Shown: in pieces, positions 10,575 through 20,699 of the stretch | Layout: every line of letters begins with the position of its first letter | Position numbering within the stretch: position 1 is the stretch's first letter | Assembly (NCBI GenBank): GCA_023376005.1 | Contig: CM042142.1 | Location: 48,775,834-48,839,833 of the forward strand | From: Doryteuthis pealeii | Taxonomy: Eukaryota; Mollusca; Cephalopoda; Myopsida; Loliginidae | Length of the DNA: 64,000 nucleotides | Direction of reading: 5' to 3' | Position numbers and translations under genes: made by a program | The notes under the pieces: model-generated | Told to the model about the DNA's origin: nothing | The model's input: only the letters and a program-made list of their open reading frames with translations | The model's database searches: none

Positions 10575-10900
10575 GTGCTTTGGCGTCAACATTTTGGGAT
10601 CGACAACTGACCTTAGAAAAGGCAAAAGGTCATCATGCACAATTTAGTGTATTGTACTACAATCATTGTACAAGGCCAGCTCACTCGTCACCATCAAATC
10701 CATGACGTCACTCTTTTAAGATGACCTTGGTTGTATCCACAGGAATCCCCAATTGTTCAGAAATGTTCTATATTGTAACTCTACTGTCAGCCAAAATGAG
10801 CGCATTAACTGAATCTACCATTTGGTCGGAACATATTGTTTTTGGAATCCCGTGGTTTGTTTAGTACTACGTCCACTTGGGTTTAATTTTCGCTCCAAAA
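10575..10900 (-). pseudogene. Mariner-type transposase remnant, N-terminal helix-turn-helix part
   Basis: Reading the minus strand gives VDSVNALILADSRVTI, one stop, then NISEQLGIPVDTTKVILKE, and further on AFSKVSCRSQNVDAK. This order matches the second DNA-binding helix region of mariner-like transposases (VDAMIQ-DRRVT...EKLGIS, then LGFSKVCARWVP). About 80 bp of foreign sequence and several stops separate the parts, and the DDD catalytic region is absent. Certainly non-functional. The family call is from remembered motif patterns, not a search. Confidence 0.6.
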
Positions 10901-11129
10901 TTGTGCCTCTGAGAGCATCGTATATTCTCGTTTATCTTATTTATTGATTTATTGATTTATATTACGAAACGTGCTATACATATGCCAAAGGTTTAGTATA
11001 GAAGAGGAGATGGGACTTTTTGAAAAATGACCTCCCCTGATCCCAAATGGAGAGGGTTCTCAAAAAAAACATTTAAGTAGTTCACCTACTGCGTTTTTAT
11101 TGATATTACGAAATAGCAGATCTTACTAG

Positions 11130-11500
11130 ATCGGTTGAGGTTAGAATCCGCTAACTGTACCCCCACCTAATAAAGGGCTACCCTGAGTATGATACTAAAC
11201 TTCATCCGGTGGTGAAACTCCAGTTTTGGAGATCTGGAGAGTGTCGAGTACCCCTTCATTACCATTGTTCTCAAGTCCACCCTGGTCCGGAATGGTAGTA
11301 CCTATTACGGTCTCATCTATGGGCTAAATAGATCTGTTTGAAAATTATGCGTATTTGATTGGGCCATGTGGGAAAAAAAGTCTTAAGAAACAACTACGAA
11401 TGTAAATATGAATGTACAATGAGCACGATTCACTAACCCTAGGCATAAAATAACCCTAGTCGCCTTGACATGCCTTAAAATCAATTAATCAATTACTCAA
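11130..11500 (+). repeat. Retroposon E/F copy, degraded
   Basis: Has the E/F middle (TCCGGTGGTGAAACTCCAG, CCCTTCATTACCATTG, GGTAGTACCTATTACGG) and a decayed 3' hairpin (GGCATAAAATAACCCTAG...TTGACATGCC). Confidence 0.7.
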
Positions 11501-11623
11501 TCAAATCTAATTTTACTAAATGTTGGATCCCCCCTCCCTCAATGACCCTAGCACCAGTGGGCGCTCATATCTCTAGCTACGCGACTGTTTATAGTAAAAC
11601 TGAAAATATACGTATTTAAATTT

Positions 11624-11858
11624 GGTTATTCCCTATAAGTCTAACATGATCAAAGGGGAACCACTCTTGACTGATAAATTATTTATTTATTTTCCCATTA
11701 CACTAACCCTAAACCCTATCCCTATACCTAATCTTAACCCTAACCCTAAACCCTAACCTAACCGTCTTCTTTTTTCCTAGTAGATCAATAAATAAATGAA
11801 TAATGTATCAGTCAACATTGGTTCCCCTTTGATTATGTTAGACTTATAGGAAATAACC
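11624..11858. mobile_element. Telomere-motif foldback element, family 1
   Basis: The ends GGTTATTCCCTATAAG and, inverted, CTTATAGGAAATAACC enclose arms with AACATGATCAAAGGGGAACC and TGATAAATTATTTATT. The core is a run of CCCTAA-type hexamers and variants (about 11703-11762). Flanking octamers TTAAATTT and TTCATTTT match at 6 of 8 positions. Non-coding, 235 bp. Confidence 0.85.
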
Positions 11859-12175
11859 TTCATTTTTTTATATGTTCCTTCATGGAACTTTGACTGCATC
11901 TTAGGTTTGGTTTAGTTTTGTTTAATTATGTCTTTATTTTCAGATCTTTTTTTTTATTTCCAGTATTAATAATTGCTAATTTACTGACACGTTAACATTG
12001 CTCGGACTTCTTAACCTACTCGTGCTAGTAGAGTTGGTAATTGCTATAATAGCACTTGGCGGAAATAAAATTTTGAAAAAAAAAAAAAATACAAAAAACA
12101 AACTCTTGTGCTTGTGGTGTGCCAGCTACGATGAGAAGATCTACAGCTGATTATTTACTAATTGGGTTTAGTTGG

Positions 12176-12268
12176 TTGATTGGTTGGTTTTACGGCATGT
12201 CAACTCTTGTTGGGTTATTTTATGCCGTAAACATTTTACTTTATTAATTCTTGTTGGGTATTCAATGT
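12176..12268 (-). repeat. Retroposon E 3' end
   Basis: GGTTGGTTTTACGGCATGTCAAC followed by the complementary half of the E 3' hairpin (TTGTTGGGTTATTTTATGCCG). The rest of E is absent. Confidence 0.75.
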
Positions 12269-12640
12269 CTTTTTAACACTGTAAGATTCAAAGTGAATAT
12301 TTGAAAACATACAACTCCGACAAGGGTTGAGGGACAATACATTTAAAAGATAACAGCACATGAATACAAAGGATACATAATAGAAGAGTAATGGATACAT
12401 AAGATACAAATACAAGAGTAGATAACCTACATATATAAAAGGACTGGAGTCCATAGATAGGAGTGACTTTAGACCGTGTCTAACCCATGTGGTCTCGTAG
12501 CGAGGAAAGATGAAGAGAAATTCGAATCAGCCGCTGAAATATCATACGTCCCTGGTGGAACAAGCGACAACAAGCCGGGCAGATAACTCCTCCAGGCCAA
12601 GGGCAGATAATCCCCTACAACACAATTCTTTTTTAAACAC
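12269..12640. other. Non-coding, no recognised element
   Basis: A 72-codon minus-strand frame of hydrophobic composition lies at 12236-12454 but overlaps the E tail and has no family signature. Confidence 0.4.
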
Positions 12641-12649
12641 ATTTCTAAT

Positions 12650-12985
12650 ACTCATTTTTTTAAATCTATTTAACTCATAGATATGACCCTAAAAGGTACT
12701 ACCATAATGTATTAGGTATAGGGATAGGGTTTAGGGTTAGTGTAATGGGAAAATAAATAAATAATTTATCAGTCAAGAGTGGTTCCCCTTTGATCATGTT
12801 AGACTTATAGGCAAAAGTGTGGTGTTGCATGTAAGGAACTGCTCGACCACCAGGATTCCGTCCTTAAGCCTTACGGGTCTTCATTGACATTGGGATTACT
12901 GACAATGAACAGTTACTACACACTCCCCAGAGCTTCAGAACTGGAGCCTCAACATAGATGCAGTTTAGTGTCATAATCGATACCA
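12650..12985 (-). repeat. Retroposon E remnants around a half foldback element
   Basis: E middle (CTCATAGATATGACCCTAA) at 12655-12699 and E 5' regions (ACTGCTCGACCACCAGGATT, CACTCCCCAGAGCTTCAG) at 12815-12985 flank a truncated family 1 element. The E parts are not contiguous in an intact E, so the locus has also suffered deletion. Confidence 0.65.
12700..12811. mobile_element. Half of a family 1 telomere-motif foldback element
   Basis: Reads ATTAGGTATAGGGATAGGG, TTTAGGGTTAG, then the arm to ATCATGTTAGACTTATAGG. It is close to the complement of one arm and core of 11624-11858, including the odd ATAGGGATAGGG variant. The other arm is missing. Confidence 0.8.
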
Positions 12986-13268
12986 CTTTTGGAGGGAGGT
13001 TTACCCATCTGCAGGGAATAGTGAGCGTATTCTAAGCCCCCCCAAAAAAAACAAAAAAAAATTGGGTTCGATAAAATGGGACAAATAAGAAATCTGCGAT
13101 TAAGCGATACCATATAATCTGAATTTACATTCTTGTATTGTATATTGAACAATTTAGACGGTCTCATTTTTAACCAAAAGGTGTCGCTGGATGATAACGG
13201 ACGGAAGATTTAGGAACAAGCGTATCAATATATAGATATTACAAACAGTATTATTATATGTATTATGT

Positions 13269-13398
13269 AAATGCATTGCAAATGTTTTTACTATAAAAAT
13301 GCATTACTAATGATTTTACTATAGAAATGCATTGATAATGATTTTACTATAGAAATGCATTGCTAATGAGTTTACTATAGAAATGCATTGCTAATAAG
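13269..13398. repeat. 28-bp minisatellite, about 4.6 copies
   Basis: Unit AAATGCATTGCTAATGATTT plus TACTATAG starts at 13269, 13297, 13325, 13353 and 13381 with exact 28-bp spacing and few substitutions. Confidence 0.95.
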
Positions 13399-13399
13399 A

Positions 13400-13770
13400 A
13401 ATAAACGGTTGTCAGTAGTCATGAATTTAAGCAGGCATTATCAACAATATAGGCTTAAATTAATTTCTTGTGATTATAATTGCTGTAGTATAGTAATAAG
13501 CATACTATAAGCAAAATTAAATGTCACTGTTATATTTATCAAATACCACAACGTGCATATAATAAAGGCTTGACCGGGTTGGAGGTCAGCTAGTTGACAA
13601 AGGTCAAAAAGGTCAAAAAGACTATTATACTTGTATCTCTTATTTTATAGGAACAAAGGTTAATTTATCTATTTTTAGATATTTTTTTCCTATAGTAGAT
13701 TTAGATTTTAGAAGTAACTCAGAATGTAGTAACCAACGTCAGGATACTCTCTTCACTTAATGTTTTGGTA
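13400..13770. other. AT-rich, no feature
   Basis: Only a short direct repeat AAAGGTCAAAAAGGTCAAAAAG near 13600 stands out. Confidence 0.4.
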
Positions 13771-14000
13771 GTCCCCGTGGCGTGGTGGATAACGTACTGG
13801 ACTGCGACATCGTAGTAAGTGAGTTCGATCTCCAGATGCGTTATTACGTTCACTTTCAGACTAATACCTTTGGGAAATGCTATTAACTCCCTCATTCAAC
13901 CAGCTATTGGTTGAATAGTACCACTACTGTTCTTCTACAAGAATGGTGTTGGTATCAACTAACCCACAAAGATTGATATGCCATTAAAAACAAAGAAACC
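13771..14000 (+). repeat. SINE C
   Basis: tRNA-like head with GGCGTGGTGGATAACGTACTGG (A-box region) and GTGAGTTCGATCTCC (B box), body TTACGTTCACTTTC, and a 3' hairpin tail ACTAACCCACAAAGATTGATATGCC followed by AAACAAAGAAACC. The same family occurs at 50205-50420. Confidence 0.85.
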
Positions 14001-14295
14001 AAACTTAGAGGGTTTTTTTCTTTCTTTTTGTTTTTAATTCTCGTTGTCCGTCGTCTCTTTGTCGTCTAGTCATCGCTTCTTGTCGCCGCCATCTTGTTTC
14101 ATCACCATGTCGTCGCCTTCGAGACCCCGCGCTTTTTTACTGGGATGAATATTATGACTACATTTTTATGTGCACATGATTTTATTTCTCAACGACTTCT
14201 CTTCACATACATTATCCGGCTGCAAATCCGACGAGCCAGAAAAACTGAGATGGAAATTATATCCGTGCCCTCAGTGAGTTGTCGGCTGACTACAT
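14001..14295. other. Pyrimidine-rich unique stretch, no feature
   Basis: CGTCGTCTCTTTGTCGTC-like sequence with a 67-codon frame (14094-14297) lacking family resemblance. Confidence 0.35.
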
Positions 14296-14303
14296 AAAGT
14301 TTC

Positions 14304-14551
14304 GGACCATATGACTTTTATAGGCACCCCTTTTGCTTTGCTGATTCATAAGTACATTTTTTCATTTACACAGTCAACATCCGGTTGTTTGTTAACATAC
14401 GATATTTTAGAGTTTTTTTAATCATAAAACTAACCCCCTAACCCTAACCTCTAACCCTAACCCCTAACAAAATCGGATGTTGACGTTGTAAATGAAAAAA
14501 TATACTTTTAAATCAGCAAAGCAAAGGGGGTGCCTAAAGATCATATGGTCC
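14304..14551. mobile_element. Telomere-motif foldback element, family 2
   Basis: The ends GGACCATATGAC and GATCATATGGTCC are inverted. Arms contain AGGCACCCCTTTTGC and CAACATCCGG. The core carries CCCTAACCCTAACCTCTAAC-type sequence near 14435-14468. Flanking octamers AAAGTTTC (14296-14303) and AACGTTTC (14552-14559) match at 7 of 8. 248 bp, non-coding. Confidence 0.9.
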
Positions 14552-14559
14552 AACGTTTC

Positions 14560-14740
14560 TAACGATGTTACCAATAGTAGCTGGTACCCCTGGAACGGTC
14601 CCTAAGTGCCTGGAAAAGAAACTGTGAACTGGATATCAAAGGAATAATCGAGACCATCCAAACCACAGCCATTTTGAAAATCAGCTAAAACTATTTAGAA
14701 GATTCGTGGAGACCTCAGGAGATTTGCCGTAAAAAAAATA
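14560..14740 (+). pseudogene. LINE 3' coding remnant (SKGLEK/RRVL type)
   Basis: Conceptual reading gives VTIVAGTPGTVPKCLEKKL with stops, then RDHPNHSHF and FRRFVETSGDLP. The order equals the C-terminal tail also seen at 36440-36690 and 37460-37735. It is interrupted by frame changes and non-functional. Confidence 0.6.
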
Positions 14741-14906
14741 TAGGAGTAATAAATAGTTTTTAAATGTGTACCTGAAATAAGCTTTTAAAAAAGGGTTTAT
14801 AAAAAGAATGAAAATACTTTTTTATACATCCTAATAAATAGTGTGTTGGAAGAGATTTTCTTTACAAGAAAGTTGAACTAGTCCAACGAAACCCATAAAT
14901 GATACA

Positions 14907-15165
14907 GACTAGTTAGCTCAGTCGGTAGAGTGTTCGGCTAGAAACCACAAGGTTCCTTAGTTCGATACCGGTCCCCGCCAACTCAGCGTTATGAGTAGCA
15001 CAGGGATCTGTGCGGTAAAGTAAGGAGCTGATGGTAGGTGTGACGCTCCACCTCAGATGCTAAAACAATCTCCTTTGGTCTAGCGCTATTGAAAAGGGGA
15101 TAGACTCCCTCGCTGACTGGCTGATACCGACTTTAGGCCGCCCCGTCGACTTTACTTTTACTACA
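14907..15165 (+). repeat. SINE A, near full length
   Basis: tRNA-like head TTAGCTCAGTCGGTAGAG (A box) and TTAGTTCGATACCGG (B box), then GAGTAGCACAGGGATCTG, CTCCACCTCAGATGCTAAAA, AAGGGGATAGACTCCCTCGC and a CGACTTTACTTTTAC tail. Confidence 0.9.
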
Positions 15166-15600
15166 TAGTCGAGTAGTCGAGTTTGATTAGTAGCTAATTG
15201 CTACAGAGAATTAATTACTGTTGTGGAAACGCTGCGCGTTTGGACTATTTTATTATATCTTTTGTACTCAAGGTAATAAACTTTTGTTAACCTTTCTTCC
15301 GTATTTTTAATGTTGTTATTTGATAACTCATAGTGTGCATTTCGTTATGAACCGTGTTTTCGTGTCGGTAAAGCAATACGAGTTTCCGTTTGAAGATAAT
15401 TTGTCACACGATTAAAAGTGGGGGAAAAAAATGGAGAGTATGGATAGAATTTTGTTGTGACAATAACTGAATCGTGCACTGACTTCACGTGACCTGGATA
15501 AAGAGAAAGGCCTTTTATTTCTCTAATGAAGTCCGGGAAAAAGACGTATGACTCAGTGACAGTGTGATTATCATAAACCATTATCATTATGAAGCCGTGC
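15166..15600. other. Non-coding, no recognised element
   Basis: The 108-codon minus frame across 15345-15671 owes its length to the adjacent (CT)n tract and has no family signature. Confidence 0.4.
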
Positions 15601-15609
15601 CGACAGCAC

Positions 15610-15610
<1 letters not shown>

Positions 15611-15650
<40 letters not shown>
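15611..15650. repeat. (CT)n microsatellite
   Basis: Twenty CT units abutting a LINE fragment. Confidence 0.95.
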
Positions 15651-15652
<2 letters not shown>

Positions 15653-15960
15653 ATCGCACTTGGTAAGTCAACTAGGCGGCATCCTGTGTTCGTACAGAGC
15701 TGATGAATGTAATTTTTGCAGGTTGTACGTGTGTAGAAGTCTAGAGAACGTCGTTTATGAGTTCGTCCTTACTTCTTTAGCAATGACTAGCATGTCTTGT
15801 TCGCCTTTCTTAGACAGTTTGTGAGATGGGAAGTAAATAGTACGTACAACTGCTATTTTGTAGGGTGCTGCTTCCAGGATTTATTCAAAGCAGCATACAG
15901 CATCCTTGTGTAATTCCCATCTAACATTTTATATAGGCGTTTCATTAGAATCCAAGTACT
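15651..15960 (-). pseudogene. LINE C-terminal remnant
   Basis: The minus strand reads LDGNYTRMLYAALNKSW, KQHPTK and, after a frame change, LSKKGEQDMLVIAKE...THKRRS. This is the RMLRAALNKSW...QLYG...RR-R-AGHCWRSKDEL segment downstream of the reverse transcriptase in a common metazoan LINE type. The homologous region occurs at 28130-28680 (+) and 39262-39640 (-). Confidence 0.65.
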
Positions 15961-15974
15961 ACAACTATACTATA

Positions 15975-16440
15975 TATATTTATCTACCCCTCCGTACGAG
16001 CAGGATGTGACACAAGGGCAATTTCTAGTTATTTCCTATAATTCCAACCTAAAAAATGGGGAACCACTCTGATCGACTGATAAATTATTTATTTATTTAT
16101 TGATCTACTAGGAAAAAAGAAGACGGGTTAGGGTTAGGGTTAGGGTTTAGGGTTAGTTTAATGGGAAAATAATAGGTAGATTAATTAACAGATGAAATTC
16201 ATTCAGAGTGGTTCCCCTTTTTTAGGTTGGAGTTATAGGAAATAGACCCAATTTCTTTTAGTGGGGTTTAACAAGTTTGATTTCTCCTAAATGGGTTGCC
16301 TAACCAAAGTTAAAGAGTCGTGTCTATTCCACTATATACCAATAGGGGAAGTTCTTTCCCAACGATATTAGCGCTATGTGAAATGCAAACAACCTCGTTT
16401 GGGTTTGAACTCGAATCGCCGTCTATTTCCCACGTTCTAA
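15975..16440 (-). repeat. SINE B split by a family 1 foldback element
   Basis: The SINE B 3' part (TCCGTACGAGCAGGATGTGA) and 5' part (GTTTGAACTCGAATCGCC, tRNA-like head) flank the element at 16027-16248. The octamer CAATTTCT of the SINE is duplicated across the insertion. Confidence 0.85.
16027..16248. mobile_element. Telomere-motif foldback element, family 1, with 8-bp target duplication
   Basis: The ends AGTTATTTCCTATAATTCC and GGAGTTATAGGAAATAGACC are inverted. The core is four tandem TTAGGG-like units at 16126-16155. CAATTTCT occurs at 16019-16026 and 16249-16256, and once in uninterrupted SINE B copies. 222 bp, no coding frame. Confidence 0.92.
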
Positions 16441-16703
16441 TGATGAAATTTCAATGCTGGAGTTCTGGGGAATGTTGAGTACCCCTTCATCGCCATTACT
16501 CACAGGTCCACTCTGACCCGGAGTGGTAGTACCTATTAGGGTCACATCTATGGGCTAAATACACAAAATGAATTTTAAAAATGTGTTTTAAAAAATTGAG
16601 GTAGAAAGAAAATGTAATATCATCAAGAATGAATAAAACAAAATGTCTTCAGCATAAAATAACCCAACAAGGGTTGACATGCCATAAAATCCAACTAATC
16701 AAC
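16440..16703 (+). repeat. Retroposon E, 5'-truncated
   Basis: CTGGAGTTCTGGGGAATGTTGAGTACCCC to the 3' hairpin GGCATAAAATAACCCAACAAGGG and the CCAACTAATCAACC tail. It is followed by a short SINE B head remnant (ACCATTACACTACGCGCCTCC, 16710-16732). Confidence 0.8.
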
Positions 16704-16857
16704 CATTTCCAACTAGATAACCATTACACTACGCGCCTCCGACATACTGTAGTACTGACTCGACTACAGCTTGGAAAATTCCCGTTCTATTTTATCAGAG
16801 ATCAGATTTTCATATAGTTGATCTATTAATAGCTGTCCGTGCTTTGCCTATGCGTAC

Positions 16858-17098
16858 GTCTGGAGCTCTGGGGAATGTGGAGTACCCCTTCATCAGGTCC
16901 ACTCAGACCCAATGGTAGCACCTATTGAGGTCCCATCTATAGGTTAAATAGAAAAAAGTTTTAAAATTTTAAGCTTGAAAAAAAATTGAGTTTGAAATAA
17001 ATGTTGAATACCTATTAAGAATGTATAAAACAAAAAGTCTTCGGCATAAAATAACCTAATATAGGTTGTAATGCCGTAAAATCCAACCAACAATAGGA
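16858..17098 (+). repeat. Retroposon E, 5'-truncated
   Basis: Same structure as the preceding copy with a decayed hairpin (CGGCATAAAATAACCTAATATAGGTTGTAATGCCG). The inner stem is partly lost and the outer stem intact. Confidence 0.8.
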
Positions 17099-17105
17099 CA
17101 TCTCG

Positions 17106-17108
<3 letters not shown>

Positions 17109-17150
<42 letters not shown>
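17109..17150. repeat. (AT)n microsatellite
   Basis: About 21 AT units. Confidence 0.95.
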
Positions 17151-17151
<1 letters not shown>

Positions 17152-17755
17152 GGGTGCAGAATATGATGTTGATTCTCCACTGTTTCTCAAAAAGTCCTTA
17201 AAACTTCGTTGCACACGATTCCACGTCATCTTCAGTACCGTCACCCATGCTGTCTGGAGTTTGACACCAAACACCCGGTTGTATACCGTCAATTCACCCC
17301 ATTACATTGGTCCATCAATAATTCCACAGTCTAAATAATATTTAACAATACAAGTATTTATTTTTCAACAGAGTCTCCTTCCTTGTCATATAGATCGAAC
17401 ATTATACAGTAAGTATTTTAGATCACAGATCATGTCATTCTACCGATTTATTGACCGACCTTCGTACATATTATAGAAGTGGTTAGAAACTAGAAATGGT
17501 TACCCAGTGATGCCTGGGTAGAGGATCCTGTTGTACTGATTTGTTTACTTTTGAGATTTACAAATGCTGGACATTTTTAAGTAGAATTTCAATGCTATTT
17601 CTATGTATATTTTAATTTTTGAAAATCTTCAAATATAAATCAAATCATCATAATTTTTGCACAAAAGCAAGAACCGGTGATATTTAATGTGTATGTATAT
17701 TTACTTTGTCGTTAATTGTTTTATTTTCGTAGTTTTATCCGGACATACATATTGA
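17151..17755. other. AT-rich, no feature recognised
   Basis: Nothing beyond short spurious frames could be supported. Confidence 0.4.
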
Positions 17756-17768
17756 TCTCAACATCTTG

Positions 17769-17963
17769 TCAGGCGACTGCCGCTCCTTCATTCATTGTCT
17801 CTTTGTGAGCTCGTTCATGACTTTTCCATCCTGCCAACGTCTTGCATAACTTAGAACATATCAGGCACACATAACGATCGGTGTTGACTGAGTCGACAGG
17901 TGTTGTATACGCATCACTGTGAACTCTCTTGTGAAGCTTGAGACCACCTGCTGTTCGGTACAT
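17769..17963 (-). pseudogene. LINE-derived C2H2 zinc-finger tail
   Basis: A 64-codon frame holds CLICSKLCKTLAGWKSHERA followed by H, a C-X2-C-X12-H-X3-H finger, preceded by GGLKLHKRVHSD, the end of another finger. Single C-terminal fingers of this kind are typical of metazoan LINE ORF2 proteins. No reverse transcriptase is visible upstream. A cellular zinc-finger exon is possible but less likely in this setting. Confidence 0.55.
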
Positions 17964-18174
17964 ACATACATATACACCAACTGCCCTTTATATACGTATA
18001 GATTTCCGAATTATATAGTTGATAAAATTTTAAAACTAACATTTGTGTTTTTATTTAGAAATAGAAATTAGAGGAATATGAACGAATTATAATTCGTTTC
18101 TAGAAAGCCCATAAAATTGGCATTTGAAGGAATGTTCCTTTGCAAGAAGAACTGAAACTTGTAGGTGAAAAATC

Positions 18175-18434
18175 GGACCATATGACCTTTAGGCACCCCT
18201 TTTGCGATCTCGATTCATAAGGACATGTTTTTCATTTACACCGTCAAAATCCGGTTGTTAGGGGTTAGGGGTTACGGTTACGGTTAGGGTTAGGGTTAGG
18301 GGTTAGTTTTATAATTTTAAAAAAAACTCTAAAAATCGTCTGTTTAACAAACAACCGGATTTTGATGGTGTAAATGAAAAACATGTCCTCATGAATCGAG
18401 ATCGCAAAAGGGGTGCGTAGAGGTCATATGGTCC
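18175..18434. mobile_element. Telomere-motif foldback element, family 2, with perfect 8-bp duplication
   Basis: The ends GGACCATATGACC and GGTCATATGGTCC are inverted. Arms contain GGCACCCCTTTTGCGATCTC and ACCGTCAAAATCCGG. The core TTAGGGGTTAGGGGTTACGG continues with TTAGGG units to about 18306. GAAAAATC is present at 18167-18174 and 18435-18442. 260 bp. Confidence 0.95.
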
Positions 18435-18654
18435 GAAAAATCCATAAAAAATGACTCGTTCTACCTACATACAATATTAATATTAGGCGCCTCTTTGAGA
18501 TGACTCAGGCACCGGGCAATAAACCCAGCCCAGCCTCTTTTAGACGATGGGGTAAGTGTTGCCTGGGGAGGGGGATAGCCCCTTAGGATTGACACTGATT
18601 TATTATATGTCTTACTGGTCAAGAGGTCGAAGCTACTGGACAAAGATACCCCCA

Positions 18655-18740
18655 CCCCGCCTGCAATGAGCAGGATGCAACACAATGCAAACCTTTTAAG
18701 CGAAGTAAAGTTGGTTTGATTTCAGAGTTTTGCGTAGATC
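18655..18740 (-). repeat. SINE B 3' fragment
   Basis: GCCTGCAATGAGCAGGATGC, TTTTAAGCGAAGTAAAGTTGG and TTTGATTTCAGAGTTTTGC match the minus-strand SINE B body. The head is missing. Confidence 0.7.
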
Positions 18741-18994
18741 TGAACACCAAGCGCTGATGCTGGTGCGAATTATCTTATTTATATCAACCACCTTGCAGAC
18801 AACAAAGAGGTAAAAAAAACAAAAAAAACAAATTGGGGTCACGTGGGTAAACAAATTCAATGCATGCACAAAATGCATAATGAAAGGTCATAGACGGATG
18901 CAGATGCAATAACTTAGGCAACAGGAAGCGCATGCAAAATATGTGCATCCGCTTTGAGGAAGTGCCATACAGACACACATATTGCACAGATACT

Positions 18995-19025
18995 TATATA
19001 ACATATACACACGCGCGTACACACA

Positions 19026-19066
<41 letters not shown>

Positions 19067-19322
19067 GTGCGTGTATGTATGTGTGTGTGTTATAAATATG
19101 TGCAATGTGTGTGTGTTATATATATTTGTGCAATATATATATATATGTGTGTGAGTGTGTGTGTCTGTGTGTGTGTCTCTGTGCGTGTATGTGTATAACA
19201 AGGCATTCATAGATAAATATATAGATAGGTAGGTCGGTAGTAGATAGATAGATAATGCTGTTATAACCACAAATTGTGCTGTCATTCACACACACCCACA
19301 CAAACACACACATATACACACG

Positions 19323-19371
<49 letters not shown>

Positions 19372-19375
19372 ACCC
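18995..19375. repeat. Composite (CA)n/(GT)n/(TA)n region
   Basis: Alternating CA-rich and GT-rich tracts, a (TAGA)n-like patch at 19205-19255, and two (AT)n runs near 19321-19371. Self-complementary at large scale because of the composition. All frames here are artefacts. Confidence 0.9.
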
Positions 19376-19525
19376 ACTGAGTCTATCTAATCAATCTATT
19401 TTTCACAACCTGTTCAGATTTACCGATCTTCCAATCTATACACTTACATGTATGCGTGCGTGCATTCGTGCGGTGTGTGTATGTTTATATCTGTGTGTTT
19501 TTATTTATTGTGTGTGTGCGTGCAT

Positions 19526-19530
19526 GCGCG

Positions 19531-19577
<47 letters not shown>

Positions 19578-19611
19578 TACGTATACATATACATACATAT
19601 GTGTGTGTGTT

Positions 19612-19646
<35 letters not shown>
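19526..19646. repeat. (TG)n and (GA)n microsatellites
   Basis: About 24 TG units followed, after a TACATA linker, by about 15 GA units. Confidence 0.95.
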
Positions 19647-19647
<1 letters not shown>

Positions 19648-19734
19648 AGAAAGAGTGGCAACATTTTTCTGGTTGCAAAGTTTTCTGTTGTCAATTTATT
19701 CACTAAGCTTAGTTTGGTACAAGGCTAGAAATAC

Positions 19735-19830
19735 GGAGCACCCGGTGAGTATCGAACTCCGTAATAATGGTCTGCTGCTTGCCAACATCGTTGTTACCCA
19801 TTATACAACGCGAGGCGACCTCAGTCTGTT
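19735..19830 (-). repeat. tRNA-like SINE head (SINE D-like)
   Basis: On the minus strand GTATAATGGGTAACAACGATG (A-box region) and GGAGTTCGATACTCACCGGG (B box) resemble the SINE D heads at 23365 and 25280. The rest of the element is not recognisable. Confidence 0.5.
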
Positions 19831-20439
19831 CACATCTGTCTGTTTTGACGTAAATCTTACGTGTTGTTCATCAAACCTAGAAGATCCATCTATCTCTTAC
19901 GCACGCACACTTGCATCTGTTCAGTGGCCTTGTACGAGCGTGAGATGCCAAAAATACACCTATATCTCGGTACATGCGACTTGATATATAAACATGCATT
20001 AAACATGCACTACAGCATGCACACCTTCACAATAACATAGCATTCCTACCAACCCGCTTTTCCCCCTCTCTACTCCATCATTCAAGTTGCTCCCTTTTAA
20101 TATCCCACCCCTTCCTTATGACACTCTTCTTTTATCTCCTGCTAGCTACCCACACACAAATTTCTCTATTCCTGTTCAGCCCCCGCCAACGTAGCAGTAG
20201 TGGCGACGGCGCAGCTGGTAGTAGAAACAATATTTCCACTGTAACAGCCACAGAAAGCGCTTAACACACAGGAATTAGTCATCGTTCCTACTAGTGGAAA
20301 CTAGATATGCTAGTAGACATTGACGTGTAAATGGGATAAGTACACGAGTTTCACAAGTCAGTGGGATTTTCACCCTGGACCGTATCAGAAAGAAAGAAAG
20401 AAAGAAACGAAACGAAAAAAGTGAAAGAAAAAAAAAAGA

Positions 20440-20578
20440 GAACATTGGACCTATTATTATCATTATTATTATTAATGACGAAGAAGCCACTGCTGATACC
20501 AGTATTAGGAGTAGCAGTAGTGCAAGCACCTCCCCTAGTCTACAACAAATGGATGGGCCTGCTCCAGCGACCTGTACG
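20440..20578 (+). other. Candidate exon, speculative
   Basis: A frame reads NDEEATADTSIRSSSSASTS, PSLQQMDGPAPATC and more before a stop, and a GTACGT donor-like site lies at 20575 after CGACCT. Base composition is richer in G and C than the neighbourhood and the sequence is not a repeat seen elsewhere in the window. It could be the start of an intron-rich gene extending out of the repeats. No domain and no acceptor were established. Confidence 0.15.
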
Positions 20579-20699
20579 TTTCTGACGGTCGAGACAAATT
20601 AAACAAAAAAGAAGAAAAAGAAGAGAGAGAAAGAAAGAAATAGACAGACCAAAAATGGTGGCACCATCTGGATTGTAGAAGAATCTTAGTCTCGTTCGT

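Noticed and set aside
14907..15000. Functional tRNA genes at the SINE A, B, C and D heads
   Set aside because: A and B boxes are present but the anticodon arm and acceptor stems do not close, and each head continues into the same SINE body.
16126..16160. True telomere end or chromosome fusion point
   Set aside because: Only a few TTAGGG-like units, always enclosed in inverted-repeat elements with target duplications, so it is transposon cargo.
20440..20578. Confident protein-coding exon
   Set aside because: Kept only as a low-confidence candidate. The donor-like GTACGT and Ser-rich frame alone are not enough.
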